This document shows, piece by piece, positions 35,911-44,241 of a DNA stretch of 64,000 nt. This DNA comes from JAAYAY01 sp963674575 (lineage in GTDB: Bacteria; Planctomycetota; Planctomycetia; Pirellulales; Thermoguttaceae), in NCBI GenBank assembly GCA_963674575.2, contig CAXXQT010000005.1, positions 1,488,001-1,552,000 on the forward strand, in the 5' to 3' direction. The number at the start of each line of letters is the position of its first letter. Position 1 is the first letter of the stretch. The notes under the pieces were generated by a model. It ran no database searches. It saw only the letters and a list, made by a program, of their open reading frames with translations, and was not told where the DNA came from. The translations under genes and the position numbers were made by a program.

Positions 35911-36669
35911 ATGAAAAACAACCGTCATGGCTATCAGTGGTTTGCCGTCAGTGTCTTGTTCGTCTTGCTTGTAGCCCCCGGCGCATGCGGGCGGATCAAT
36001 AATCGTAGCGCGGCTGGACAGGAAAGCACAACCGGCTCGGGCGCGGCCGGCTCTTCGGAGGATGCGGTCGACCAACTCTATTTCCAGGAGCGCACGCCTG
36101 CCCATTATACTTATGAGTGTGAAGTGGAGAAGATCGACGGCGGCGAAATTGTAAAAGGCGATATCGATGATACTACTTTCATAAGAGGCGTAAGTGAAAG
36201 GGACTATGAATACAAGATCTATGCCCAGCGCTTTACAACCCGGAAAGGACGCACAAGGTCTGAAGTCAACCTGGTGAAGAATGGAAACCCAAACACGCAG
36301 TGGGTGTTGTCGTCGGAGGAGGCCGACACACTGATCAAGGTCATCGAGGGATTTGAGAAGGCGGTGTTTACCAAGCCGGAAGCGGAAGTGTCGGATCGTT
36401 GGATTAATGTCGCTTATGAAGGCATCGAATTCAGCAAGAATTCAAACGGAACTATTTGGATCGCAAACGAACGTTATTCAGCAGAAACACTGGTGAACAC
36501 CGCTGAGAATAATCCATCGAAGTTTCCGGGATGTGAGTTTGAGGCATACAAAACCATTACGGAGCGGAGCGGAGCCGAAATACTGACGCAATTGAAGGAC
36601 CTTCTACGCATGGCGATCAAGGACCTGAAGGCACTTGAAGCGACGCAGCCCTCGGTGAAGATGCCTTGA
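35911..36669 (+). CDS. Exported protein of unknown function
   Basis: Predicted 252 aa from ATG 35911, preceded by AAGGA; a GTG at 35857 would add 18 residues. Signal peptide WFAVSVLFVLLVAPGACG, with a Cys near the cleavage point that is not a good lipobox. The mature part is Ser/Gly-rich at first, then an alpha/beta region (HYTYECEVEKIDGGEIVKGD ... AILTQLKD-type helix near the end). No family recognised. Confidence 0.7.
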   Translation: MKNNRHGYQWFAVSVLFVLLVAPGACGRINNRSAAGQESTTGSGAAGSSEDAVDQLYFQERTPAHYTYECEVEKIDGGEIVKGDIDDTTFIRGVSERDYEYKIYAQRFTTRKGRTRSEVNLVKNGNPNTQWVLSSEEADTLIKVIEGFEKAVFTKPEAEVSDRWINVAYEGIEFSKNSNGTIWIANERYSAETLVNTAENNPSKFPGCEFEAYKTITERSGAEILTQLKDLLRMAIKDLKALEATQPSVKMP

Positions 36670-36685
36670 GTGTCAGGGCATGGTA

Positions 36686-36817
36686 ACTGCCCGTTGAACA
36701 AGTAGGTCACCGCTCGCCGAGCGGGACCTTGAAATGGCAAACCGCTCGACAGTTCAGGAACCGTGCGGCGCCCGGTACCTACCAGCGCGGCTCGCGCCAC
36801 GTTTTTCAACGGGCTGT
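36686..36817. repeat. Terminal-inverted-repeat element, family B copy 2
   Basis: About 131 bases matching 23246-23375. Ends read TAACTGCCCGTTGAA on the left and the near-complement TTCAACGGGCTGTTA on the right. The 11-bp hairpin is perfectly conserved at 36704-36729. Middle sequence (ttcaggaaccgtgcggc) is also shared. Confidence 0.78.
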
Positions 36818-36948
36818 TAAAGCTGTTTGTCTTTGGAAACAAGAACACGACACAAATGTATTTTGCCTCAGTCGGGCGTTGAGCTCTATAGCAAGGTATC
36901 AAGATGGTCAGGCCAGAAGCGGTGAATCGGCAACGCCTCTGCAATCGC

Positions 36949-37129
36949 AGATTCTTCTGATTTCCGGCGCAATTGCCGCCGAGTAGCCCCGTCTTCCTTG
37001 CAGAACGCGGCCAAGGGGACGAGAAACGAGCACCTTTCGGAGGAGATAGTACGACGGTTCGCCGCGGGAAGAGCAGGTTTCCTCCAAGGAGGTCACTTTT
37101 TGGGGGAAACCCGCGGCGGACACCTCCGA
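36949..37129. repeat. Family A repeat copy 5 joined to structured block C copy 1
   Basis: The family A core (CAGATTCTTCTGATTTCCGG) and hairpin 36986-37011 are followed by block C. In block C, TCGGAGG (37037) pairs with CCTCCGA (37129), GTTCGCCGCGGG (37057) pairs with CCCGCGGCGGAC (37121), and an inner CCTCCAAGGAGG can fold again. The same A-C arrangement occurs at 45656-45851. Confidence 0.75.
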
Positions 37130-37163
37130 CTGTGCCCCCCAAAGCATAGGAAGCGCCCTGCGT

Positions 37164-37232
37164 GCTGCGTGCCGACGTGTTTACGATCCATCGGATTACG
37201 AGTTCCCCATCTGCCCCAATTGTGGGTATTGA
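37164..37232 (+). pseudogene. Relic of a zinc-ribbon gene
   Basis: The bases read VYDPSDYEFPICPNCGY then stop, matching VYNPSEYDFPNCPYCGY of the intact gene at 35173. No start codon or membrane part remains. The stop lies 9 bases before the start of the next gene. Confidence 0.7.
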
Positions 37233-37241
37233 AAGGTCACT

Positions 37242-38408
37242 ATGTCCGACAACATCAGAGCCGAAGACACCGCCAGGGGCAGCGACGCCCGAAAGCAACT
37301 CGAGGAGAAGCGAAAACGACAGCTCAAGCAAGACCGCAAAGACCGCAAAAAGGCCGAAAGAAAAAGAGCTCGGGAAAGAGCTCTGCAAAGAAGCGGCCTG
37401 CCGGCCAGATTTGACCCGGCCTACGCATTGCCCTTTGTGATTGCATCGTTGTTGCCGGTGTTGCTTTTCAATGGTGTGTCGGCAATTCCCGAATGCTTCT
37501 GGCCCGGTTCGATTCTGCCGCATCATGCCGCGACCCGCGTTGATATGTTCAGTTGGGTATTCATGGGCGCGTCGATCGTTCTGATGCTGCTCTTGGACTT
37601 TCTTCCGAGAGCGGTGGGCGCGGCTCTGGCCATTGCCTATGGCGTTGGCATGTTGGTTTATTACGCCATGGCGTATGGGCTGCACTCCATGCTCGAAGGC
37701 ATAGCGTTTCCTTCCCGAATCATTCATGCTTGCGTCTTTCCGGGACTTGAATTGGATGCCAACATGACGCAGATCATTCCGGTCTCGACTTGGCTACTCT
37801 ACGGCTCCATGGTTGGGGTGATGTTGTTTACGACCGCATGCAGCAGGTGGTTCTCCTCCTGGGAACTCAAGCCGCTCAGGTGGGTTCTCAGTATTCTCAC
37901 GGCGGCGGCGGGGATGAGCATGTTGCTTTGGCTCTTCAGCCCGTCGAATGAACTCGGAGGAACCTCGCCCGTTAATTCTATTCTTGATGCGTGCAAGATC
38001 GTGTTTGGCCAGGCCGCTAACGATGCGACTTCCGGGTTCTCGACCGAGTATTCCCGGCAGGTAATCTCGACGAACATGACGGTTGCTGCCACCAACGTTG
38101 GTTACTTTCTGGCAATGATAGCGGCCGCGGTCATTGCTGCCTCATCGCCATTCACCCGAAACCTGCGTGAGAAAGCGGACTACGTCAATGACCGTCTCAT
38201 GCAGATATATGGCGGCCTGATGCTCTTTGGTGTGGTCCAAAGCGGCATCTTCTATTCCTATTCGCTTCCAACCCACGACACGTCTCAGACGCTCATGATT
38301 GCCGGTTGGGGATTGGCGATCATCAAGAGCTCGTTGCTCTGGATCTATATGCCGCTGTTCTTCTGCCACGCACTAACCAACTTGATGAACCGGGTTCCAC
38401 GACCATGA
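37242..38408 (+). CDS. Multi-spanning membrane protein with charged N-terminus
   Basis: Predicted 388 aa; AAAGG 7 bases before the ATG. Residues ~20-50 are an extremely basic helix (KQLEEKRKRQLKQDRKDRKK). About eight membrane segments follow from ~residue 60 (ALPFVIASLLPVLLF, FMGASIVLMLLLDFL, YGSMVGVMLFTTAC and others). No transport or enzyme motif is recognised. It follows a zinc-ribbon relic and precedes a rhomboid-like gene, so the three may belong to one membrane-protein cluster. Confidence 0.72.
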   Translation: MSDNIRAEDTARGSDARKQLEEKRKRQLKQDRKDRKKAERKRARERALQRSGLPARFDPAYALPFVIASLLPVLLFNGVSAIPECFWPGSILPHHAATRVDMFSWVFMGASIVLMLLLDFLPRAVGAALAIAYGVGMLVYYAMAYGLHSMLEGIAFPSRIIHACVFPGLELDANMTQIIPVSTWLLYGSMVGVMLFTTACSRWFSSWELKPLRWVLSILTAAAGMSMLLWLFSPSNELGGTSPVNSILDACKIVFGQAANDATSGFSTEYSRQVISTNMTVAATNVGYFLAMIAAAVIAASSPFTRNLREKADYVNDRLMQIYGGLMLFGVVQSGIFYSYSLPTHDTSQTLMIAGWGLAIIKSSLLWIYMPLFFCHALTNLMNRVPRP

Positions 38409-38467
38409 AGACTGAATGCCCTGATTTTCGCCAGCAGTATTGAACCATCAATGCGGGAGTCGTTCCC

Positions 38468-39712
38468 ATGGGACTCTATGACCGTGATTACATGAGAGCG
38501 ACGCCGGATCCTCCTTCGGTGAACGTATCATTCCGAAGCAACAGGACACATCGCCGAAGGGCTATTTGCCAGAAGACGCCACCACACGTCATGCTCTTTT
38601 ACACGTGGCTGGTAACGCTCGTCTACTTGACGTGGCTCCTATGCGCACAAGGGTGGGAATGGCTTCGGCCTGTCGATTCACTCCTTGGACAATTCAGTCT
38701 TTCAAACAGGACATTGCCCTCGGAGAAATACTGGTCGCTCGTGCTCTATGCATTCAGCGAAACCAGGGTGGTGAGTGCGATCTTTCACCTTTCAGGAGTC
38801 GTTCTTTTCGGCATCCTCGTTGAGTATCTGTGCGGCTCCATTCGAACACTGCTTCTCACGGCGATCTCTGCGATTCTGGGGGCACTGGTTGTCGTGCTGG
38901 CCCCAGCCATCAATGCATCCATGCCCTCTTGCCATTTTCCGATCCCGGTGATTACTGATGGCGTGCTGGTCGAAGGCGCTTCCGCGATTGTTGCGTCTCT
39001 CTGCGTGGCGGCATGCGTCATCTCGCCAGGAGCGCGTTCTCCATGCATGTCGTCGAAGAATTGGTTCAATGCGTGCCTTTACCTGTTTGCCGCGATCTTC
39101 GTTTTCGAAAACGTGTTACATTCCGCGTGCCAGACAGTGCTTGTCATTACGGGAGGGCTTTGCGGACTCGTGTTCGGCACGTGGTGGCGGCTTCTTACGC
39201 CGCGCTATGCGAACAGCAGCGCGAACATGTATTCACCCGATCCATCATGGTGGCGGAGCATGGCGTGTCGCTGTATTGCCCCGTTAGTAATGGTCGTCTC
39301 GCTGTATGGCGGGTTTATCGCCGACGATGCACCGGCAAAGAACCTTTGTCGTAGCATTACGTCGAAGAGCCACACATGCCTTATCTGCAATCGGCCCGCC
39401 GTCGTCTCTCGTGTGTATTCAGAGGGTGACGGGCGAGGCATTCCCTATGAGGAGTATTTCTGTGAAAGGCACCCCCCGCCTCCGAAGATAATCGTCACTT
39501 TGCATCCAGCGATCGAAAAGTACTTCATGCCCTTTCTTGCGACGCTCTTCTGGATGTACGTGTTCTTGTTGTCTTTCGAGTGGCTGGATGCAAGCACGAA
39601 TGTATCATCGGAAGAAATCATGGAGAAGATCAAGAAGACAGCAGCCGCATTGGGAATGGCGTGGCTCTGCACGCACGTCATGCTCCTTGCGCACTACAAA
39701 TGGCCGCTCTGA
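38468..39712 (+). CDS. Rhomboid-like membrane protein, probably inactive
   Basis: Predicted 414 aa; GGGAG 8 bases upstream. The start MGLYDRDYMR and layout resemble bacterial rhomboid family proteins: FHLSGVVLFGILVEYLCG (His107) fits the TM2 HxxxN-type segment, and EGASAIVAS carries the GxS nucleophile (Ser172). In the last core helix, where rhomboids have His-x-Gly-Gly, this protein has Ile227-Thr-Gly-Gly, so the catalytic His appears lost. A soluble C-terminal part contains CLICNRP ... CERHPP, a possible Cys3His metal site. I infer a non-proteolytic rhomboid relative; the assignment itself is moderate. Confidence 0.55.
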   Translation: MGLYDRDYMRATPDPPSVNVSFRSNRTHRRRAICQKTPPHVMLFYTWLVTLVYLTWLLCAQGWEWLRPVDSLLGQFSLSNRTLPSEKYWSLVLYAFSETRVVSAIFHLSGVVLFGILVEYLCGSIRTLLLTAISAILGALVVVLAPAINASMPSCHFPIPVITDGVLVEGASAIVASLCVAACVISPGARSPCMSSKNWFNACLYLFAAIFVFENVLHSACQTVLVITGGLCGLVFGTWWRLLTPRYANSSANMYSPDPSWWRSMACRCIAPLVMVVSLYGGFIADDAPAKNLCRSITSKSHTCLICNRPAVVSRVYSEGDGRGIPYEEYFCERHPPPPKIIVTLHPAIEKYFMPFLATLFWMYVFLLSFEWLDASTNVSSEEIMEKIKKTAAALGMAWLCTHVMLLAHYKWPL

Positions 39713-40032
39713 GTGTGTCAGGGCCTGAAAAAGGGACGCCCTGTGCGCTTGAACGATCGGCATGAGCCCTTGCAGAGAAGGGACGAAGACCGGTGAACCA
39801 GCATAATGTGGACAAGACGGTTTAAACATCTTGGGCGGATTGGTATACACCCCACCGCGTTCGCCGTCCGAGCCCCTGAGACGGCGAATCGGCTTGGGAT
39901 GGCTGAGTTGAAGGCAGTTCTTTCTGTTTCCGGCGCAATTCCCGCCGAATAGCCGCGTCTTCCTTTCAGAACGCGGCCAAGGAACCGTGAGCCCTTACTG
40001 ACACCGTTGGTAACTTATTTGGAGAACGAATC
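39713..40032. repeat. Intergenic region with family A repeat copy 6
   Basis: Family A core at 39921-39977 (TTTCTGTTTCCGGCGCAATT) with hairpin 39952-39977 (GCCGCGT / ACGCGGC, perfect). Upstream, cctgagacggcgaatcggc repeats a phrase near 26787. No gene seen. Confidence 0.7.
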
Positions 40033-41076
40033 ATGAAGAAGGTACCCGTACTACAACATGTCATTGTGAGCGGAATATGTCTTCTCGTTATGTCGGTCGC
40101 GGCAGGATGCTCCGGGTCAGACTTGGCAACCAAGAACAAGGTGTTGGCAGCAAGCAACAAAGAAGACACTACGCTGGAGAATCAGGTCCTGACGGAGATT
40201 CAGCCAAGCAAGTCGAATCCGGTCCTCGGGCTATGGATGCGTGAAGGCGATGAGCACGCCAATATGGTCGTTCATGTCAAGGCGAACAAGAAAGGCGAGA
40301 TATTTGGCGATCTGGTCTATGTGCCAGAGTATTCGGGAAAGTGGACGTTCGCCATCGGCAACACCAAAATGAAGGATTTCGAGGAGACTTCCGCGTCGGA
40401 CCATGAATACACGTGCAAAGTGTCCTGGAAACAAAGAGGCACCGCCTGGAACGACGTGGACGGATATTACTACACCGATGAAATCGTCACGACATGGCAC
40501 GTCTACACGGTGCGGGTATCTGACACGAAGATGTTCCTGCGCAGCAAGGAGGACGGCAGCCAACTGCAGAAATGGAATCGTGTCAACAGAGACGCATCTG
40601 ACATGTCTTACGTCTATTACGGGAAAGGCAAATACGCCGCAGGGTACGAAGAGTTCGACAAGACCGCCGCATACTTCAGACTCGCCGCGCAACACGTGCC
40701 GGAGGAAGACGCCTATTTTTGCAACAACCTGGCCTGGTCCTTAGCGACTTCCGAACACGAGCAAATCAGGAATCCCGAGGAAGCGATCCGGATTGCGAAA
40801 TACGCATGCAAGATCGACGCGTCGGCGAACAACCTGGACACGCTGGCAGCCGCGTACGCCGCCTGCGGTGATTATCACAATGCCGTAAAATATCAACGCC
40901 AAGCCGTCGGCAAACTGCCACCCGAACTTAACGCAATCGGGACGCTTTTCGCGACAATGGCGGGAAGAGATTATGATATCGAGGCAGAGTTGAAATCACG
41001 TCTCGCGGAATACCGGAAGAAACTAATGGTGGAAGATAGTGATCCGACTGAGGCCGCTCCTGGTGATTCTTTCTGA
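40033..41076 (+). CDS. Lipoprotein with TPR-like C-terminus
   Basis: Predicted 347 aa; GGAG 8 bases upstream. LLVMSVAAGC is a good lipobox, so Cys26 is probably lipidated. Residues ~50-190 are a beta-rich domain (PVLGLWMREGDEHANMVVHV, DGYYYTDEIVTTWHVYTV) of unknown type. Residues ~210-310 carry two or three TPR-like units in a style common in planctomycetes (NNLAWSLATSEHEQIRNPEE, LDTLAAAYAACGDYHNAVKY). Function unknown; it precedes the split lipoprotein gene by 57 bases and may share its transcript. Confidence 0.8.
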   Translation: MKKVPVLQHVIVSGICLLVMSVAAGCSGSDLATKNKVLAASNKEDTTLENQVLTEIQPSKSNPVLGLWMREGDEHANMVVHVKANKKGEIFGDLVYVPEYSGKWTFAIGNTKMKDFEETSASDHEYTCKVSWKQRGTAWNDVDGYYYTDEIVTTWHVYTVRVSDTKMFLRSKEDGSQLQKWNRVNRDASDMSYVYYGKGKYAAGYEEFDKTAAYFRLAAQHVPEEDAYFCNNLAWSLATSEHEQIRNPEEAIRIAKYACKIDASANNLDTLAAAYAACGDYHNAVKYQRQAVGKLPPELNAIGTLFATMAGRDYDIEAELKSRLAEYRKKLMVEDSDPTEAAPGDSF

Positions 41077-41133
41077 CGACACTGTGCCCTATCCAGGAAG
41101 AAACTGAACCTTGCGATATCATGGAGTAAGTCA

Positions 41134-42819
41134 ATGCGATCATACGTTGTTGTAATGCTCATTCTCGGACTGAGTCTCTTCTATGGATGTCAGCACACTT
41201 CGGGGCATTCGTCCGAACAAAGCGCCGAGGAGATGGTTGCCGAGGAGACGGGGAAAGACGGTCTCCCGGAAAGTGAGTTGATGACTGAGCTATCGGGCCA
41301 GTTGGCGGATGAACCATCGAAGGAAGTGGCGGACGAAGCCGGGAAGCAGCCGGCGGATGAAGGAAAGGAGCAGAAGAAGCAACAGCAACCGGCGCCCTCC
41401 GCCCATAAGGCCTCTACGGAAGCGAAGCGTCGTGCGGTGAGCGTCGAGCAATGCCTGGATTCCGGCGACCGGAGAAAGACGGAAAAAGCAATTACGGAAT
41501 ACCTGACCACCATTGCGGCCAAGTACATCTGGAAAGTCGCTCACGTCAGCGAGAATCCGATGAAAGCGGAAAAGGAGAAGAAGCAGGCTTACGGAGAACT
41601 GACCAATGATCTGCTGCTCCTCTTCAACGTGATCCGAGATTGCGACTCCGGGTTGACATGGAAGTTCCCCGTGATTGTCGACGGGCGGTTTGAGGAGACA
41701 TGGAACGGAGGGGGAAGCAAATCGCCACTGATCAAATCCGATGGTCAATGGGGATTGTTGCTTGAACGTCATACGTGCAGGTCAGACACCTACACGGATC
41801 TGCCGATCGTGTTTGTTTATGAATTCGACCGTCGAGTCTCACGCGAAAGATCCGGGGATGGAAAAGGGCCGGAGGCGTTCAAGGCGGTCGCCGGGGTCGA
41901 TATCGAGGGCGACTATCTTGAATCCCTTGGGGAGGGCGATGTGATTACTGTCGCAGCCGATTCCATCAGGTTTGACATTTCCAAGCAGTTTCTCACCCAT
42001 CTCGAGACCCAATCGTCCAAAATCATCCTCGACAAGGAGATGCGTGAGATTCTCGACCGGCCATCCGAATCAGCCGTAGACGATTATTCGAAGCAAATGG
42101 CGTCGTTGATGCTCGTTATGGATCGTTTTCTTCCGCAGCAGCCGATTGTCGTTAGCTTCATACTGCAAGGGGCGAGGCCTCGCGAGGAGTTGATTCCGGT
42201 CGAAGAACGGGATCTGACGGACCTTACCGTGCTTCAACGCCTGCCCCATGCCGATCTTGTCCGACTCCTGAAGGACGGGACAATCCGCTTTAGCAAGGAC
42301 AATCTGGCGCTCCATCGACGGCTTACGGATTCGGAACTGCTGGATGTCGTCACGAATTCGAAATCACCCGTGCTGCTGTCGGATACGTCCAGCGGGTCGC
42401 GTCAGACCAAGGCGCTCGCGAGAATTCCCGAATCGAACCTGGCGGATCTCGTGCGCAATAATAAAATCGTTGTCGACGCGGAAGTGGTGAAGCGGCTTCC
42501 GCCTTCCGAACTTGCGGATCTCCTGCGCGATAAGAAGATCGCTGTGAGCGTGGAAGTGGTGGAAAGGCTGCCGGATTCGGAACTCGCGTCTTTCATCATG
42601 AGCGATACGATTCCGATGGCAGACGCGTTGAAAACGCGCCTGCCCGCGGCGGATCTGAAAGGGCTGATTCTTGCCGCGAAGCTGGATGCGGACGAAACCG
42701 TAATCAAGAGGATTCCGACGGAGGACTTGCGCCCCCTCATTGAGGCGAAGCGTCTGAACGCGTTGCATTCAGCGGCGCTCGGCAGGTTGCCTTCGGAAGA
42801 CATTATCTCCTCAAACTGA
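41134..42819 (+). CDS. Lipoprotein, N-terminal part, interrupted by IS4 copy 2
   Basis: 561 codons as it stands, of which 559 are original. LILGLSLFYGC is a lipobox; GGAG precedes the ATG. An acidic Glu/Lys linker runs to ~residue 90. Residues ~95-345 form a domain shared with the protein at 58076 (EQCLDSGDR, PIVFVYEFDRR, VAGVDIEGDYLESLG). From ~370 a run of 24-residue repeats begins (KRLPPSELADLLRDKKIAVS, ERLPDSELASFIMSDTIP). The IS4 element enters within the eighth unit and supplies the stop. Joining 41134-42810 to 44212-45480 restores 981 codons without a frame change. The truncated product may be secreted but lacks its Sel1-like C-terminus. Confidence 0.82.
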   Translation: MRSYVVVMLILGLSLFYGCQHTSGHSSEQSAEEMVAEETGKDGLPESELMTELSGQLADEPSKEVADEAGKQPADEGKEQKKQQQPAPSAHKASTEAKRRAVSVEQCLDSGDRRKTEKAITEYLTTIAAKYIWKVAHVSENPMKAEKEKKQAYGELTNDLLLLFNVIRDCDSGLTWKFPVIVDGRFEETWNGGGSKSPLIKSDGQWGLLLERHTCRSDTYTDLPIVFVYEFDRRVSRERSGDGKGPEAFKAVAGVDIEGDYLESLGEGDVITVAADSIRFDISKQFLTHLETQSSKIILDKEMREILDRPSESAVDDYSKQMASLMLVMDRFLPQQPIVVSFILQGARPREELIPVEERDLTDLTVLQRLPHADLVRLLKDGTIRFSKDNLALHRRLTDSELLDVVTNSKSPVLLSDTSSGSRQTKALARIPESNLADLVRNNKIVVDAEVVKRLPPSELADLLRDKKIAVSVEVVERLPDSELASFIMSDTIPMADALKTRLPAADLKGLILAAKLDADETVIKRIPTEDLRPLIEAKRLNALHSAALGRLPSEDIISSN

Positions 42820-44203
42820 AAAGCCAGCGATGCTAGCAGGCTGGAAAAACCGATGAAAACGGGTCTATCCTACATAGTTGTGTGCCCGAAAGGGCGCCTT
42901 CCCGACTTGAGCCGGGACGAGGCCATGGAGGATAGACCCAATGCCCAGGATCGGAAGATTTCCACCGTTTTGCAAGAGGTTCTTTCGGCGGGCCCGAAAA
43001 ATGGTCGGCTCGTGCCATTTCGCCCACTTCTGGCGGGTGGTTGTCGCCTTGGCTGCGATGCACGGACGACGCAGTTTGCGGAAGATCGAGGCGGCATGCC
43101 GAAACCATCGCACCCGGCAGTCGGTGGGGTTCTTTCTGACTCACGCCCATTGGAACGCGCCGGAAGTCCTGGCCGAGACGGCCCTGGATACGCTCCGGCA
43201 GTTGGGCTGGAAGTCGGGCATGGCGGTCAACGTGGTCTTCGATGATACCCAGAAGCGAAAACGCGGCAAGTTGATGGACGCCGTTTCCAAGATCTTTCTC
43301 CATGCCGAAAAAGTGTACGCCCAAGGCCATACGATCCTGGGCTGCGCGATCATCTTTCGAGACGTCGTGATCCCTTATGCCGCCCGGTTGTGGGTGACGA
43401 AGTCGTTCGCCGACGCAACCCACAAGTCCTCGTACGAGGGCGAGTCGGTCGAGTACTGCAAGCTGACCGACATGGTCGGCACGATCATCGAAGACTTGCC
43501 ACTGACCGACGTAATGGTCTTGTTCGACTCCTATTATCTGTGCCCCGTGGTGACGCGGGCCTGCGAGTCGAAGAAGTATCACTACGTGGGCGTGGCCAAG
43601 AAGAACCGCAACTTCTTTCCCGATGGTCGCGACCGCGACAAGCGACGACTGGGCAAGTATGGCCCCAACGTATTGAAACGGGACGGACGCTGGACCTCCG
43701 TGGAAGGCAAGAGCTACCGTCTGGCCGAGCGTGTCGGCCGGCTTTCGAAATTGGGACGCGTGAAGTTGGTCTTCAGCCGACGCCCGCGCGAAAAGAGTTG
43801 GATTTGCATGGCCACCAACGCGACCCGTTGGGGAGCCAAACGTGTGTTGTCTCATTATCTGAATCGCTGGCCGATCGAAGTGCTATTCAAAGAGTCGAAG
43901 CAGTATCTGGGACTGGGCGACTACCAAGTGTTACGGTACCGGGGCATCGAACGCTACCTCTGCCTCGTGCTGATCGCTCACCTCCTGCTGACCCACCTGG
44001 CCGCCGCTGAGCCAGGTGCACAAGCTGACGACGCGACAAAACCGCTCGACCTCGGAAGCACGCCGAAACGACAGCAGATGCTACGAAGCAAGATATGGGA
44101 CGACACGATCAACAACCTCGAAACCGGCTCCCGAAATCGACGAGCCGGAAAGAAACTCAAGCAACTTATCCTGCTTGAGACGTGATAGCATTTTCAGTTT
44201 GAG
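42810..44203 (+). mobile_element. IS4-family insertion sequence, copy 2
   Basis: 1394 bases, same ends and orientation as the copy at 33221. Flanked by TTATCTC(C) on both sides (42803-42810 and 44204-44211; the last base is shared with the element end). It interrupts the lipoprotein gene that starts at 41134. The only difference I found from copy 1 is G33892 versus A43481. Confidence 0.93.
42941..44185 (+). CDS. IS4-family DDE transposase, copy 2
   Basis: 414 aa and intact, identical to the protein at 33352 except Thr for Ala at residue 181 (DMVGTIIED). All DDE and YREK residues are present, so both copies could be active. With two direct copies 9.6 kb apart, recombination could delete the segment between them. 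Confidence 0.93.
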   Translation: MPRIGRFPPFCKRFFRRARKMVGSCHFAHFWRVVVALAAMHGRRSLRKIEAACRNHRTRQSVGFFLTHAHWNAPEVLAETALDTLRQLGWKSGMAVNVVFDDTQKRKRGKLMDAVSKIFLHAEKVYAQGHTILGCAIIFRDVVIPYAARLWVTKSFADATHKSSYEGESVEYCKLTDMVGTIIEDLPLTDVMVLFDSYYLCPVVTRACESKKYHYVGVAKKNRNFFPDGRDRDKRRLGKYGPNVLKRDGRWTSVEGKSYRLAERVGRLSKLGRVKLVFSRRPREKSWICMATNATRWGAKRVLSHYLNRWPIEVLFKESKQYLGLGDYQVLRYRGIERYLCLVLIAHLLLTHLAAAEPGAQADDATKPLDLGSTPKRQQMLRSKIWDDTINNLETGSRNRRAGKKLKQLILLET

Positions 44204-44241
44204 TTATCTCCCTGCTGAAGGACAAGGTCGTCGAACCATGC

